From assembly GCF_004804335.1 (NCBI RefSeq), contig NZ_SRXY01000004.1, positions 124,001 through 188,000 on the forward strand: a DNA stretch of 64,000 bases. The letters are read 5' to 3'. The notes below the pieces were generated by a model that saw only the letters and a program-made list of their open reading frames with translations, had not been told where the DNA came from and did no database searches. Below, piece by piece: positions 50,519 to 59,473 of the stretch (within the stretch, counting starts at the first letter, position 1; every line of letters begins with the position of its first letter). This DNA is from Pacificoceanicola onchidii (GTDB taxonomy: Bacteria; Pseudomonadota; Alphaproteobacteria; Rhodobacterales; Rhodobacteraceae). A program made the translations under genes and the position numbers.

Positions 50519-51475
50519 ATGAAACACTTCACCAAATTCGCGCTGGCAACAGCCCTGTCTGCAGCACTGGCCGCTCCCGTCATGGCCAACGATATGCCTG
50601 GCAAAGGCGTCACGGTTTCGCCGATCAAGGGCTCACCTGCCAATGCCTGGTTCCAACACATGGTTGTGCAATTGGGTCTCGAGGCACTGGGCTATGAAAT
50701 GGAGGAAACGCTCGAAGCCGACTTCCCAGCGGTGCACCTGGCTGTTGCCTCGGGGGACGCGGACTACACGTTCAACCATTGGAAACCCCTGCATAACGGG
50801 TTCTTTGACAAGTCCGGCGGCGAGAGCGTTATGACCCGCGTGAATCCGGCGATCAAAGGGGCGGGCCAAGGGTTCTTCATGGATAAGAAAACAGCCGAAG
50901 CCAATGGTATCACCAGCATCCAACACCTGAGCGACCCGGCAGTGGCCGCCCTGTTTGACGCAGACGGGGATGGGCGTGCGAACCTGTCGGGCTGCAACCC
51001 CGGTTGGGGCTGCGAGATTGCTATCGAAGATCATCTCGACAACTTGAAGCTACGCGACACGGTGCAGCACGACCAGGGCAGCTATTTCGCAATCATGGCT
51101 GACACGATCACTCGCTATAACGAAGGCGGCGCAATCCTGTATTACACTTGGACCCCGAATTGGATCAGCGACGTGCTGTTGCCGGGAACCGATGTGGTGC
51201 AGATTGGTGTGCAGGATGGCGGCGATCTCGCCCCGGGTTTTGCTGTGAACGACGTCTACATCGTCGCCAACAACGACTTCCTTGAAGACAACCCTGTCGC
51301 GGCGAAGTTTTTCGAACTGGTCGACATTCCGATTGGAGCCGTGAACGCAGCGCAAGTCAAACTGCGCGACGGGGAAAACTCTTTGGACGACTTCCGCCGC
51401 CACGCTGAAGATTGGGTTGCCGCCAACCAGGCGACTTTTGATGGCTGGGTTGCCGAAGCCGCCAAAGCCAACTGA
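50519..51475 (+). CDS. proX: Glycine betaine/choline ABC transporter substrate-binding protein, ProX type
   Basis: The 318-residue periplasmic protein has a signal peptide (residues 1-23, SAALAAPVMA). Like E. coli ProX it has the GCNPGWGCE motif and the three tryptophans of the betaine cage (W88, W163 and W211 here). They lie in NHWKPLHN, PGWGCE and YYTWTPNW, so the ligand is a quaternary amine, most likely choline, glycine betaine or choline-O-sulfate. Start: ATG at 50519 with GGGAG upstream. The other importer genes follow. Confidence 0.9.
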   Translation: MKHFTKFALATALSAALAAPVMANDMPGKGVTVSPIKGSPANAWFQHMVVQLGLEALGYEMEETLEADFPAVHLAVASGDADYTFNHWKPLHNGFFDKSGGESVMTRVNPAIKGAGQGFFMDKKTAEANGITSIQHLSDPAVAALFDADGDGRANLSGCNPGWGCEIAIEDHLDNLKLRDTVQHDQGSYFAIMADTITRYNEGGAILYYTWTPNWISDVLLPGTDVVQIGVQDGGDLAPGFAVNDVYIVANNDFLEDNPVAAKFFELVDIPIGAVNAAQVKLRDGENSLDDFRRHAEDWVAANQATFDGWVAEAAKAN

Positions 51476-51492
51476 TACCTCCCTGCAACTCC

Positions 51493-51522
51493 CGGGCGCG
51501 GTGTTCTCCGCGCCCGCTTTTT
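51493..51522 (+). terminator. Hairpin terminator/attenuator between proX and proV
   Basis: Perfect 9-bp stem CGGGCGCGG-tgttct-CCGCGCCCG followed by CTTTTT, 17 bases after the proX stop. Because proV, proW and betC are downstream on the same strand, it probably allows partial read-through and gives more binding protein than transporter, a common arrangement for ABC importers. Confidence 0.85.
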
Positions 51523-51538
51523 CGAAGGGAACAGCGCC

Positions 51539-52558
51539 ATGAGTGAAGCGCAAATCGAATGCCGTGATCTGTGGAAGATTTATGGGCGCAGGGCCGACGA
51601 GGCCATGAAGGCGGTTTTGTCCGAAGGGTTGAGCAAAGAAGAGGTGCGCGACCGGTACGACTGTGTTCTCGGTGTGCGCGACGCCAGCTTCAGCGTCAAA
51701 AAGGGCGAGATCTTCTGCATCATGGGCCTCTCGGGCTCGGGCAAATCCACGCTGGTGCGCCATGTAAACCGGCTGATTGAGCCGACATCGGGCGAGATCC
51801 ACGTTGCGGGCCAGCGCGTTGACACAATGAACGAAAACCAGCTGCGTCAGCTCCGGGCAGAAACAATCGGCATGGTGTTCCAGCATATGGCGCTCTGGCC
51901 GCATCGCACCTTGGGCGACAATGTCGGCTTCGGTCTTGAAGTTCGAGGGGTCGACCTGGAGCAACGCCGCAAGGCATCCGAAATAGCACTTGAGGCGATG
52001 GACCTCGGCGGTTGGATCGACCACTACCCAGATCAGCTGTCGGGTGGCATGCAGCAACGGGTGGGTCTTGCGCGCGCATTGGCCGCCGACCCGGAAATCC
52101 TGTTAATGGATGAACCCTTCTCGGCGCTTGATCCCCTGATCCGGCGGCAGTTACAGGACCAGTTCCTCGACCTTTCGGCGCATATGGACAAGACCACGCT
52201 GTTCATCACCCACGATCTCGACGAGGCGATCCGTATGGGTGATCACATTGCCATCATGAACGATGGCGAGATCGTGCAGATCGGCACGCCTGAAGAGATC
52301 GTGACCAACCCCAAAGACGACTACGTCGCTGAATTTGTCAAAGGCATCAGCCGCGTTGGTCTGGTCCGTGCGGAAACAATCATGGACAAGCTCGACGGGC
52401 GCGAGCCCACCGGAAAACAGGTCGGGCTCAACGCTGAACTGGGCGAGATCATCGAACATTTCATGGAAGATCAATCACCCGTCACCGTGATCAGCCCGGA
52501 TGGGCCTGCGGTGGGGCAGATCACCATCAAATCCGCCCTGACGGCCTTGCGCGGATAA
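51539..52558 (+). CDS. proV: Glycine betaine/choline ABC transporter ATP-binding protein, ProV type
   Basis: The 339-residue NBD has Walker A GLSGSGKST and signature LSGGMQQRVGLARALA, with FITHDLDEAIRMGDHIAIM. The N-terminal segment between helix and Walker A (GRRADEAMKAVLSEGLSKEEV) is a ProV feature. The C-terminal region of about 60 residues does not look like a full pair of CBS domains, so osmotic gating as in OpuA is uncertain. It follows the proX hairpin and precedes proW by 10 bases. Confidence 0.92.
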   Translation: MSEAQIECRDLWKIYGRRADEAMKAVLSEGLSKEEVRDRYDCVLGVRDASFSVKKGEIFCIMGLSGSGKSTLVRHVNRLIEPTSGEIHVAGQRVDTMNENQLRQLRAETIGMVFQHMALWPHRTLGDNVGFGLEVRGVDLEQRRKASEIALEAMDLGGWIDHYPDQLSGGMQQRVGLARALAADPEILLMDEPFSALDPLIRRQLQDQFLDLSAHMDKTTLFITHDLDEAIRMGDHIAIMNDGEIVQIGTPEEIVTNPKDDYVAEFVKGISRVGLVRAETIMDKLDGREPTGKQVGLNAELGEIIEHFMEDQSPVTVISPDGPAVGQITIKSALTALRG

Positions 52559-52568
52559 GGAGACGATC

Positions 52569-53486
52569 ATGGAACTCTGGAACATTTTCGACACCGAATG
52601 GGTCCCGGTCGGCGCGTGGGTCGAAAGCCTGCTGCAATGGGTCGTAGCCAACTTCCGCTTTATCTTTCAGGCGATCAAAGTCCCGTTTGACATTGTTCTG
52701 ACCGGCCTTGAAGACGGGCTGACCCAAGCACCGGACCTCTTGATCCTGACGCTCATCGTGCTGGTTGCCTGGCAAGCAGGTGGCCGCAGGCTGGGTCTGA
52801 TCTCGCTGGCCTGCATGACGGCCATCGGGTTGATGGGCGCGTGGGAAGAAAGCATGACCACGCTCTCCATCGTTCTGACCTGCGTGGTATTCTGCTCGCT
52901 GATCGGGATCCCTCTGGGCGTGGTTGCAGCCAAGAACAATCGGTTCTGGATGATCCTGCAGCCGCTTCTCGACTTGATGCAGACCATTCCATCCTTCGTT
53001 TATCTCGTGCCTATCGTGATGCTGTTTTCTATCGGCAACGTTTCGGGCGTGATTGTGACCTTCATCTACGCCCTGCCACCGGTGGTGCGTCTGACCAACC
53101 TCGGCATCCGACAGGTGCGCGCCGACATGGTCGAAGCCGCGCGGGCCTTTGGCGCCTCGAACCGCCAAACGCTCTACAAGGTAGAATTGCCACTGGCGAT
53201 GCCCACGATCATGGCGGGTGTGAACCAGACAATTATGATGGCGTTGTCGATGGTTGTCGTCTCCTCGATGATCTCGGTGACGGGTCTGGGCCAGATGGTG
53301 CTGCGCGGCATCGGGCGTCTCGACATGGGGCTGGCGACGGTTGGCGGGCTGGGCATTGTCTTCCTCGCCATTGTCATCGACCGCACCTCGCAAAGCTTCG
53401 GTATCTCCGCGCGCGATCGCGGGCACAAGAAATGGTACGAGACCGGCCCCGTTGGCGCTGTCCGTGGCCTGATGAAGAAGGGATAA
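52569..53486 (+). CDS. proW: Glycine betaine/choline ABC transporter permease, ProW type
   Basis: The 305-residue permease has the ProW N-terminal amphipathic part and the MetI-type core: PLLDLMQTIPSFVYLVPIVMLF, EAA loop ADMVEAARAFGASNRQTLYKVELP, and the final hydrophobic segments. It pairs with ProV and ProX for uptake of quaternary amines. The betC gene starts four bases after its stop. Confidence 0.92.
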   Translation: MELWNIFDTEWVPVGAWVESLLQWVVANFRFIFQAIKVPFDIVLTGLEDGLTQAPDLLILTLIVLVAWQAGGRRLGLISLACMTAIGLMGAWEESMTTLSIVLTCVVFCSLIGIPLGVVAAKNNRFWMILQPLLDLMQTIPSFVYLVPIVMLFSIGNVSGVIVTFIYALPPVVRLTNLGIRQVRADMVEAARAFGASNRQTLYKVELPLAMPTIMAGVNQTIMMALSMVVVSSMISVTGLGQMVLRGIGRLDMGLATVGGLGIVFLAIVIDRTSQSFGISARDRGHKKWYETGPVGAVRGLMKKG

Positions 53487-53489
53487 GCC

Positions 53490-54983
53490 ATGACGGATCG
53501 CCCAAACATTCTGTTCATCCAAGTCGATCAGCTTACTGCCGGAGCCTTGCAGTCATACGGCGACAATATCTGCCACGCGCCGACTTTGGATGCCCTGGCC
53601 AATAACGGCGTCGTCTTCGAGAATGCCTACTGCAACTTCCCGCTTTGCGCCCCATCTCGGTTTTCCATGGCCACAGGGCAGCTCGCAGGCAAGGTGGGCG
53701 CCTATGACAATGCGGCGGAATTCTCGGCCGAAATCCCGACCTATGCCCATTACCTTCGCGCCGCTGGGTATCAGACTGCGCTTTCGGGCAAAATGCACTT
53801 CATCGGTCCGGATCAATTTCACGGCTTTGAAAAGCGCCTGACGGCGGATCTCTATCCCGCTGATTTTGCCTGGGTTCCAAACTGGGGCAATGAAGGCAAG
53901 CGGGACACCAACGATCCAAGGGCGGTGCGCATTGCAGGCATCTGCGAGCGCTCGGTGCAAATCGACTATGACGAAGAAGTTTCGTTCAAGGCAGTGCAAC
54001 ACATCTTCGACGTTGCGCGCTCAGACGACGACCGCCCCTTCTTCCTTCAAGTGTCCTATACGCACCCTCATGAACCCTATCTCTGTCGCAAAGAGTTTTG
54101 GGACCTCTACGAGGGCAAGGACATTCCCATGCCGAGCGTGGGCGCTCTGCCGGAACAAGAACACGATCCACACTCTGCGCGCCTACTGAAGGATTTTGGC
54201 ATGCTTGGCATCCAGTTCAGCGATGAGGACATTCAACGGGCCATCCGCGCATATTACGGATCCATCAGCTTCATCGACTCTTTGGTTGCCCGTGTTCTGA
54301 ATGCACTGCGGGCCACGGGAGCAGACAAGAACACCATCATCCTGTTCACCTCGGACCATGGTGAGATGCTGGGGGAGCGCGGCATGTGGTTCAAGAAGCA
54401 CTTCTTCGAGAAATCCCTGCGCATCCCCCTGATCATGTCTGGCCCCGGCATCGCCCCTCAAAGGGTGCAGGAACTGACGTCACTCGTCGATCTGGTGCCG
54501 ACCTTCAACGCAATTGCGGGAGTTGAAGAGGAAAGCGAACCACTGGAGGGAGTCGATCTGGCAACTTTGACCGACTGTGGCAATCCTGAACCGGCACGTG
54601 CTGTCTATGCAGAGTATCTCGCTGAAGCCACTCCAGTGCCAATATTCATGATCCGTCGTGGCCCCTACAAATTCATCTCATCGTCACACGATGGAGAACT
54701 ACTGTTTAACCTCACCAACGACCCGGACGAGCGCGTCAATCTTGCTACTGTCGCTGAGCATCAGGAGGTTGTCTCCCGTTTTCGACAGGAGGTCGCCGAG
54801 AAATGGAACGAAGAAGAGCTCACCCGTGACATTCTGTTGAGCCAAAAACGCCGGGCAGTCGTACGTGACGCCATGGGTAAAGGTGAAAAACAACGCTGGA
54901 ACCACGGGGAAAGCAGCAAGGATCAAGTCATCTGGTATCGCGGTGAGCAAGGCTACAATGAGTGGGCGTTTGAGTATATCTGA
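53490..54983 (+). CDS. betC: Choline-sulfatase
   Basis: The 497-residue sulfatase has the formylglycine motif C-A-P-S-R at residues 53-57 (LCAPSRFSMATG), the metal Asp pair near residue 13, and TSDHGEMLGERGMWFKKHFFE. The choline-sulfatase C-terminal region (FRQEVAEKWNEEELTRDILLSQ) and the KMHFIGPDQFHGFE loop match BetC. It hydrolyses choline-O-sulfate to choline and sulfate. It is in one unit with proXVW, so the importer may bring in choline-O-sulfate itself. No anaerobic maturase is nearby. Confidence 0.92.
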   Translation: MTDRPNILFIQVDQLTAGALQSYGDNICHAPTLDALANNGVVFENAYCNFPLCAPSRFSMATGQLAGKVGAYDNAAEFSAEIPTYAHYLRAAGYQTALSGKMHFIGPDQFHGFEKRLTADLYPADFAWVPNWGNEGKRDTNDPRAVRIAGICERSVQIDYDEEVSFKAVQHIFDVARSDDDRPFFLQVSYTHPHEPYLCRKEFWDLYEGKDIPMPSVGALPEQEHDPHSARLLKDFGMLGIQFSDEDIQRAIRAYYGSISFIDSLVARVLNALRATGADKNTIILFTSDHGEMLGERGMWFKKHFFEKSLRIPLIMSGPGIAPQRVQELTSLVDLVPTFNAIAGVEEESEPLEGVDLATLTDCGNPEPARAVYAEYLAEATPVPIFMIRRGPYKFISSSHDGELLFNLTNDPDERVNLATVAEHQEVVSRFRQEVAEKWNEEELTRDILLSQKRRAVVRDAMGKGEKQRWNHGESSKDQVIWYRGEQGYNEWAFEYI

Positions 54984-55533
54984 GCAGCGACATTTTTTGT
55001 GTGGGGGGCAGATCACTTGAAAAAACTTCTTTACCGACGCGCAAAGGAAACTGGACCGGGAATAACAACAGAAACGAAACGACGCGAAGATATCTGTATT
55101 CTCTCGAAGTCACTCTTGGAACGGGTTCCCTCCCATGGCTCGACAATAAATATGTCGGCTCGGACGGACGATGACTGATTGCTGGCAACAGACCTTGCGA
55201 CACATCTTGGCTAATGTCGGCTCGCAGCCCAAAGCAGACGTGATCTGCAGGTTGCTTCGCGCGTGCAGCATCCACAGGAGGGCGGAAAGTGTGATTTCGC
55301 TGCAGGAGCGAACAAGTCCGGCCGAAAGGTTGGAAGCCGACGTTCAATTGGAAGCTGTCCCAGCCTCCATTCAGAATTGACGTAAGCCGGCATCCAGCAC
55401 GTTTTACGATGTGCCGCGACATACACCTGTGTCAGGTTTCGAAAAATGCGGCCAGGCGAAGAGCGGTCTTCCTCAAGGCTACCCTGCCTAAAAAAGAAAA
55501 CCCGTGAAACCGGTCACGGCCCGAGTTGCGGCG
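54984..55533. other. Intergenic region without supported gene
   Basis: About 550 bases between betC and the RidA gene. The 11-mer ATGTCGGCTCG occurs twice (55152 and 55214), and the stretch around it (GGCTCGCAGCCCAAAGC) looks like degenerate intergenic repeat material. A 69-codon frame at 55171-55380 has no ribosome site or recognisable protein. No clear terminator after betC. Confidence 0.5.
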
Positions 55534-55875
55534 TTAATCGCAAGCGGCATATACGATGAATTCGACCTTGTATTTTTCTTTTGCCAGTTTTGCCTCTCCA
55601 CAGGCCCGTGCAGGGGCATGTCCTTCGGGTACCCACGCGTTCCAAACCTCATTCAGGCCGTCAAAATCGCTCATATCGGCAAGCCAGATCGTAACGCGCA
55701 GCAGCTTTTCACGTGAGGAACCTGCCCGCTCCAGAAGATCATCCACGTTCTTCAGGCAGGCACGGACCTGATCCTGGATGGTGTCGCCTTCGGCTACCTG
55801 CCCGGTCAAATAGGCAACACCGTTGTGTTTCACGATTTTGGACGACCGTATACCGGTGTCAATGCGTTCGATCAT
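55534..55875 (-). CDS. RidA family protein (enamine/imine deaminase)
   Basis: The 113-residue protein is a RidA/YjgF-type trimeric protein: KHNGVAYLTGQVAEGDTIQDQ, RVTIWLADMSDFDGLNEVW and the conserved C-terminal ARACGEAKLAKEKYKVEFIVYA (Arg and Glu of the active site). Such proteins hydrolyse enamines and imines from PLP or oxidase reactions. Start: ATG at 55875 after GGAAAG. It is divergent from the LysR/aldehyde dehydrogenase/BCCT locus and may remove reactive imines formed there. Confidence 0.85.
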   Translation of the reverse strand: MIERIDTGIRSSKIVKHNGVAYLTGQVAEGDTIQDQVRACLKNVDDLLERAGSSREKLLRVTIWLADMSDFDGLNEVWNAWVPEGHAPARACGEAKLAKEKYKVEFIVYAACD

Positions 55876-55982
55876 TTCAGTTGCTTTCCTTGTGCATGAC
55901 TGATGGGGCGACATCGCCCTCGGATGACGGCTACATGGACTTGAGGGGCGCCTTAAGGCAAACGTAAAAAAGTGAAAAGTAA

Positions 55983-55997
55983 TTCAGGAGGGCTGAA
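55983..55997. promoter_or_regulatory. LysR-type box 1, TTCAG-N5-CTGAA
   Basis: A dyad matching the T-N11-A rule (T55984 to A55996), overlapping the ribosome site AGGAGG of the second LysR gene. A near-identical site is at 56882-56898. Binding here would suit autoregulation. Confidence 0.5.
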
Positions 55998-55998
55998 G

Positions 55999-56901
55999 TT
56001 GACGATCAAGCTGGAAATGCTCAAATACTTCGTGGCTGTAGCACAGCATGGCAGCCTGTCCGACGCCGCCGATGCTTTGGGGCGCACGCCTTCCGCGGTC
56101 TCGATGATGCTCAAGCAATTCGAAGTTCACATCGGCGCGCCCTTGTTTGAGACCGCGCGGAAATCCCGGCTGACCCCGCTGGGAGAAATGGTGTTCGAAG
56201 AAGCCCGGCGCGAGGTTGGGCATTTCGAAAACACGGTTTCGGTTATCGAAGGAATTTCACGCGCGGAAATGGGGTATCTCAGATTGGCCGTCACACCGTC
56301 GATCGCGACAGCGATATTGCCGAAGGTCATTCACGAATTCACGGCGCATCATCCCAAGGTCCAGATCGATATTCGGGACATGGATTCGGAAGCGATTGCC
56401 CGGGAACTTCTCAGGGGTCGGGCCGATATCGGGATCGGGTCTCTTCCCCAATTTGAAGGCATGGCCCGGCAAGAGCTGTTCAGTGATGCCTTTGGGGTGG
56501 TCTGTCGCAAAGACGATCTGCTGGCGCGGGACTGGCCGCAACTGACATGGACCAAGATGGGCAAGGTCAATCTGATCGCCAACGGCCTTTGCGAACAGAT
56601 CACCGACCCTGGTTTCGTCCAGTTGCTGACCACATCGCGCCTGCGGGTACCTAATACCACGACCCTGTTGGGGCTGGTACGAGAGGGGGTGGGCATCACT
56701 ATCCTGCCCCGCCTTGCGGTTTCCGGCCTGGTGGACGATCTTGCTTTTCTGCCCCTGACCGACGTGACCGCGCGGCGCAGCGTTTTCATGGTCTCCGCCC
56801 CTAAAAACATTCTGATGCCTCCTGCCAAAGCGTTTCAGGCCACCATCACCAAGATGATGCGCGACGGGAGCTTTCCTCAAACTTCAGAAGGACTGAAGTA
56901 A
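55999..56901 (+). CDS. LysR family transcriptional regulator of the aldehyde dehydrogenase/BCCT locus
   Basis: The 300-residue regulator has the LysR N-terminal helix-turn-helix (KYFVAVAQHGSLSDAADALGRTPSAVSMMLKQFE) and effector domain. Start: a TTG at 55999 eight bases after AGGAGG is preferred (LTIKLEMLKYF); a GTG at 55972 is possible but has no such site. It is divergent from RidA and in line with the aldehyde dehydrogenase, M19, BCCT and DUF3726 genes, and is the likely pathway regulator. Confidence 0.87.
   Translation: MTIKLEMLKYFVAVAQHGSLSDAADALGRTPSAVSMMLKQFEVHIGAPLFETARKSRLTPLGEMVFEEARREVGHFENTVSVIEGISRAEMGYLRLAVTPSIATAILPKVIHEFTAHHPKVQIDIRDMDSEAIARELLRGRADIGIGSLPQFEGMARQELFSDAFGVVCRKDDLLARDWPQLTWTKMGKVNLIANGLCEQITDPGFVQLLTTSRLRVPNTTTLLGLVREGVGITILPRLAVSGLVDDLAFLPLTDVTARRSVFMVSAPKNILMPPAKAFQATITKMMRDGSFPQTSEGLK
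56882..56898. promoter_or_regulatory. LysR-type box 2, CTTCAG-N5-CTGAAG
   Basis: Perfect 6-base arms with T-N11-A spacing (T56884 to A56896), at the end of the LysR coding region and 84 bases before the aldehyde dehydrogenase start. It differs from box 1 at two of 17 positions. A looser dyad TTCAAT-N12-ATTGAA follows at 56904-56927. Confidence 0.5.
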
Positions 56902-56981
56902 ATTTCAATTATTTCTGAGTGATTGAAGTCAGCCAGTCCTGTAGCCCCGATTATGACCAGAACGTATTCAGGGGAATTCTC

Positions 56982-58430
56982 ATGCAGGAATTGGGCCGCA
57001 ACTTTATCGCCGGCGAGTGGGTCGAAGGTGTTTCGACCGTCGAAAATCGCAACCCTTCGGATCTGAGCGATCTGGTGGGCCTATTCGCACAGGCCGGGAC
57101 GGACCAGCTAGAGGCGACGCTGGATCAGGCGCGACGTGCTCAGGCGGAATGGGCCGCCTATGGCATGGAACGCAAACAGGCGGCTCTGATGGCGATCGGT
57201 AACGAGCTGATGGCGCGGGCCGAGGAGCTGGGCACTTTGCTGAGCCGCGAAGAGGGCAAGCCGCTGGCTGAAGGCAAGGGCGAGGTTTACCGCGCGGGTC
57301 AGTTCTTTACCTATTACGCGGCAGAATGCCTGCGCCAACTGGGCGAGAACGCCGATTCTGTTCGGCCAGGCGTGGAAATCGACGTGCGCCGCGAGGCGGT
57401 TGGCGTGGTGGCCATCATCTCGCCGTGGAACTTCCCGACCGCCACCGCATCCTGGAAAATCGCTCCAGCGCTGTGCTACGGCAATGCCGTTGTCTGGAAA
57501 CCGGCCAACATCACCCCGGCATCTGCCGTGGCCCTGACCGAGATCATTGCGCGTCAGGACATTCCCAAGGGACTGTTCAGCCTTGTCATGGGCTCGGGCC
57601 GCGAGATTGGTCAGCAGCTGGTCGAAAGCCCGAAGGTCAACGCCATCTCCTTCACCGGCTCGGTGCCGGTCGGCAAGGGCATCGCCGCCGCAGCGATCCA
57701 GAACCTGACCAAGGTGCAGATGGAAATGGGGTCCAAAAACGCGCTGGCGGTGATGGATGACGCCGATATTGATCTGGCTGTTTCACTTGCACTGGGCGGT
57801 GCCTTTGGCGGCACCGGTCAGAAATGTACCGCGTCCTCCCGGCTCGTTGTTCACCAAGCCGTGCATGATGCCTTTGTCGAAAAACTGGTGGCAGGCACGA
57901 AAGCCATGAAAGTGGGCCACGCGCTCGGCGAGGGGACCCAGATGGGCCCGGTGGTCAGCCAGCAGCAATTGGAAGAAAACCTTGCCTATGTGGCCTTGGG
58001 CAAATCCGAAGGCGCCGAACTGGCCTGCGGTGGCCAGCGCCTTGAGATGCCCCATGAGGGCTTCTACATGAGCCCCGGTGTGTTCCTGAACACCACCAAC
58101 GACATGCGGATCAACCGCGAAGAGATGTTCGCGCCCCTGACCAGCGTGATCAGTGTCGGCAGCTATGACGAAGCTCTGAGCGTGGTCAACGACACCAATT
58201 TCGGCCTCACCTCTGGCATCGTCACGCAGTCTTTGGCACGTGCCACCGATTTCCGCCGCAACGCCCGGACCGGCGTTGTCACTGTGAACCTGCCCACCGC
58301 AGGCACCGATTATCACGTGCCATTTGGAGGACGCGGCGACAGCTCCTACGGCCCACGGGAACAGGGCAAAGCCGCAGCTGAATTCTACACCACAGTCAAA
58401 ACCGCCTATATCAGCGCCGGGGCCGTTTGA
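56982..58430 (+). CDS. Aldehyde dehydrogenase, 2,5-dioxovalerate (ketoglutarate semialdehyde) dehydrogenase-like
   Basis: The 482-residue enzyme has catalytic Cys 282 in GQKCTASSR and Glu 248 in MEMGSKN. The KGSADH-type stretch MEMGSKNALAVMDDADIDLAV and IISPWNFPTATASWKIAPALCYG are present. It probably oxidises a semialdehyde produced in catabolism. Start: ATG at 56982 with GGGGAATTC upstream. It is the first structural gene after LysR and is translationally coupled to the M19 gene (TGATG). Confidence 0.88.
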   Translation: MQELGRNFIAGEWVEGVSTVENRNPSDLSDLVGLFAQAGTDQLEATLDQARRAQAEWAAYGMERKQAALMAIGNELMARAEELGTLLSREEGKPLAEGKGEVYRAGQFFTYYAAECLRQLGENADSVRPGVEIDVRREAVGVVAIISPWNFPTATASWKIAPALCYGNAVVWKPANITPASAVALTEIIARQDIPKGLFSLVMGSGREIGQQLVESPKVNAISFTGSVPVGKGIAAAAIQNLTKVQMEMGSKNALAVMDDADIDLAVSLALGGAFGGTGQKCTASSRLVVHQAVHDAFVEKLVAGTKAMKVGHALGEGTQMGPVVSQQQLEENLAYVALGKSEGAELACGGQRLEMPHEGFYMSPGVFLNTTNDMRINREEMFAPLTSVISVGSYDEALSVVNDTNFGLTSGIVTQSLARATDFRRNARTGVVTVNLPTAGTDYHVPFGGRGDSSYGPREQGKAAAEFYTTVKTAYISAGAV

Positions 58431-59404
58431 TGCGGATCGACGGTCTTCAATATGCGAACTGGTCTGAGAAGATCTTTCGCCAACTGCGCGAAGGGGGCGT
58501 GGATGCGATCCACGTCACCATCGCCTATCACGAGACCTTTCGCGAAACGGTTCTGAATTTTGAACAATGGAACCGTTGGTTCGAGCAATACCCTGACCTG
58601 ATCATGAAGGCGCAGTGGGCCACCGACATCGACAAGGCACGCGAAACCGGGCGCACGGCTGTGTTCTTCGGCTTCCAGAACCCTTCGCCAATTGAGGATG
58701 ACATCGGGTTGGTCGAAATCGTTCACACCCTTGGTGCGCGTTTCATGCAGCTGACCTATAACAATCAGTCGTTGCTGGCGACCGGCTGTTACGAGGATTA
58801 CGACGCAGGCCTGACCCGTATGGGGCGGCAGGTTGTCCGCGAGATGAACCGAGTAGGGCTGGTGGTGGATATGAGCCATTCTGGCGACAAATCTACAATC
58901 GACGCCGCAGACTATTCGGACCGCCCAATCGCCATCACCCACGCAAACCCGCATGAATGGTCGCCCGCGCTGCGCAACAAGAAAGACGACGTGATCCGTG
59001 CAGTGACTGAAAACGGTGGCATGTTCGGGTTCTCGATCTATCCGCACCACCTGAAAGGCAAGTCTGACTGCACGCTGGAAAGTTTCTGCGAGATGATCGC
59101 GCGCACAGCGGACAAATACGGGGTCGAACATCTCGGGATCGGCACCGACCTGTGCCAGGACCAGCCCGACAGCGTCGTGGAATGGATGCGTGTTGGTCGC
59201 TGGACCAAGGAAATCGACTATGGCGAAGGTTCGGCCAGCGCACCGGGCTTCCCGTCGATGCCGCATTGGTTCGAGGACAACCGGCACTTTGGAAACATCG
59301 AAAACGGCCTGCGTGCCGTCGGAATGAGTGACAGTGAAACCGCCGCCATCATGGGCGTAAATTGGTACCGTTTTTTTGAGGAGAACTTTGTTCCGCAAGC
59401 ATAA
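58430..59404 (+). CDS. M19-like (renal dipeptidase family) hydrolase with altered metal ligands
   Basis: The 324-residue protein has the M19 fold: VDMSHSGDKST, ITHANPHEW and the GIGTDLCQDQP segment, giving two His and the Asp of the metal site. But the N-terminal HxD ligand pair is absent (start RIDGLQYANW), and the bridging Glu is replaced by Gln in FFGFQNPSPIED. This matches a divergent subgroup seen near glycine-betaine catabolic genes in Pseudomonas. A true dipeptidase activity is doubtful. Start ATG at 58430 overlaps the aldehyde dehydrogenase stop by one base. Confidence 0.83.
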   Translation: MRIDGLQYANWSEKIFRQLREGGVDAIHVTIAYHETFRETVLNFEQWNRWFEQYPDLIMKAQWATDIDKARETGRTAVFFGFQNPSPIEDDIGLVEIVHTLGARFMQLTYNNQSLLATGCYEDYDAGLTRMGRQVVREMNRVGLVVDMSHSGDKSTIDAADYSDRPIAITHANPHEWSPALRNKKDDVIRAVTENGGMFGFSIYPHHLKGKSDCTLESFCEMIARTADKYGVEHLGIGTDLCQDQPDSVVEWMRVGRWTKEIDYGEGSASAPGFPSMPHWFEDNRHFGNIENGLRAVGMSDSETAAIMGVNWYRFFEENFVPQA

Positions 59405-59473
59405 CGCATGCGGACAGGGGGAGGAAATCCACGGCCCAAAGCGAACAGGACGGGCCATTCCAAGGAGGGGTAG

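Noticed and set aside
55171-55380. 69-codon frame between betC and RidA
   Set aside because: It lies in degenerate repeat-like DNA, lacks a ribosome site and resembles no protein.
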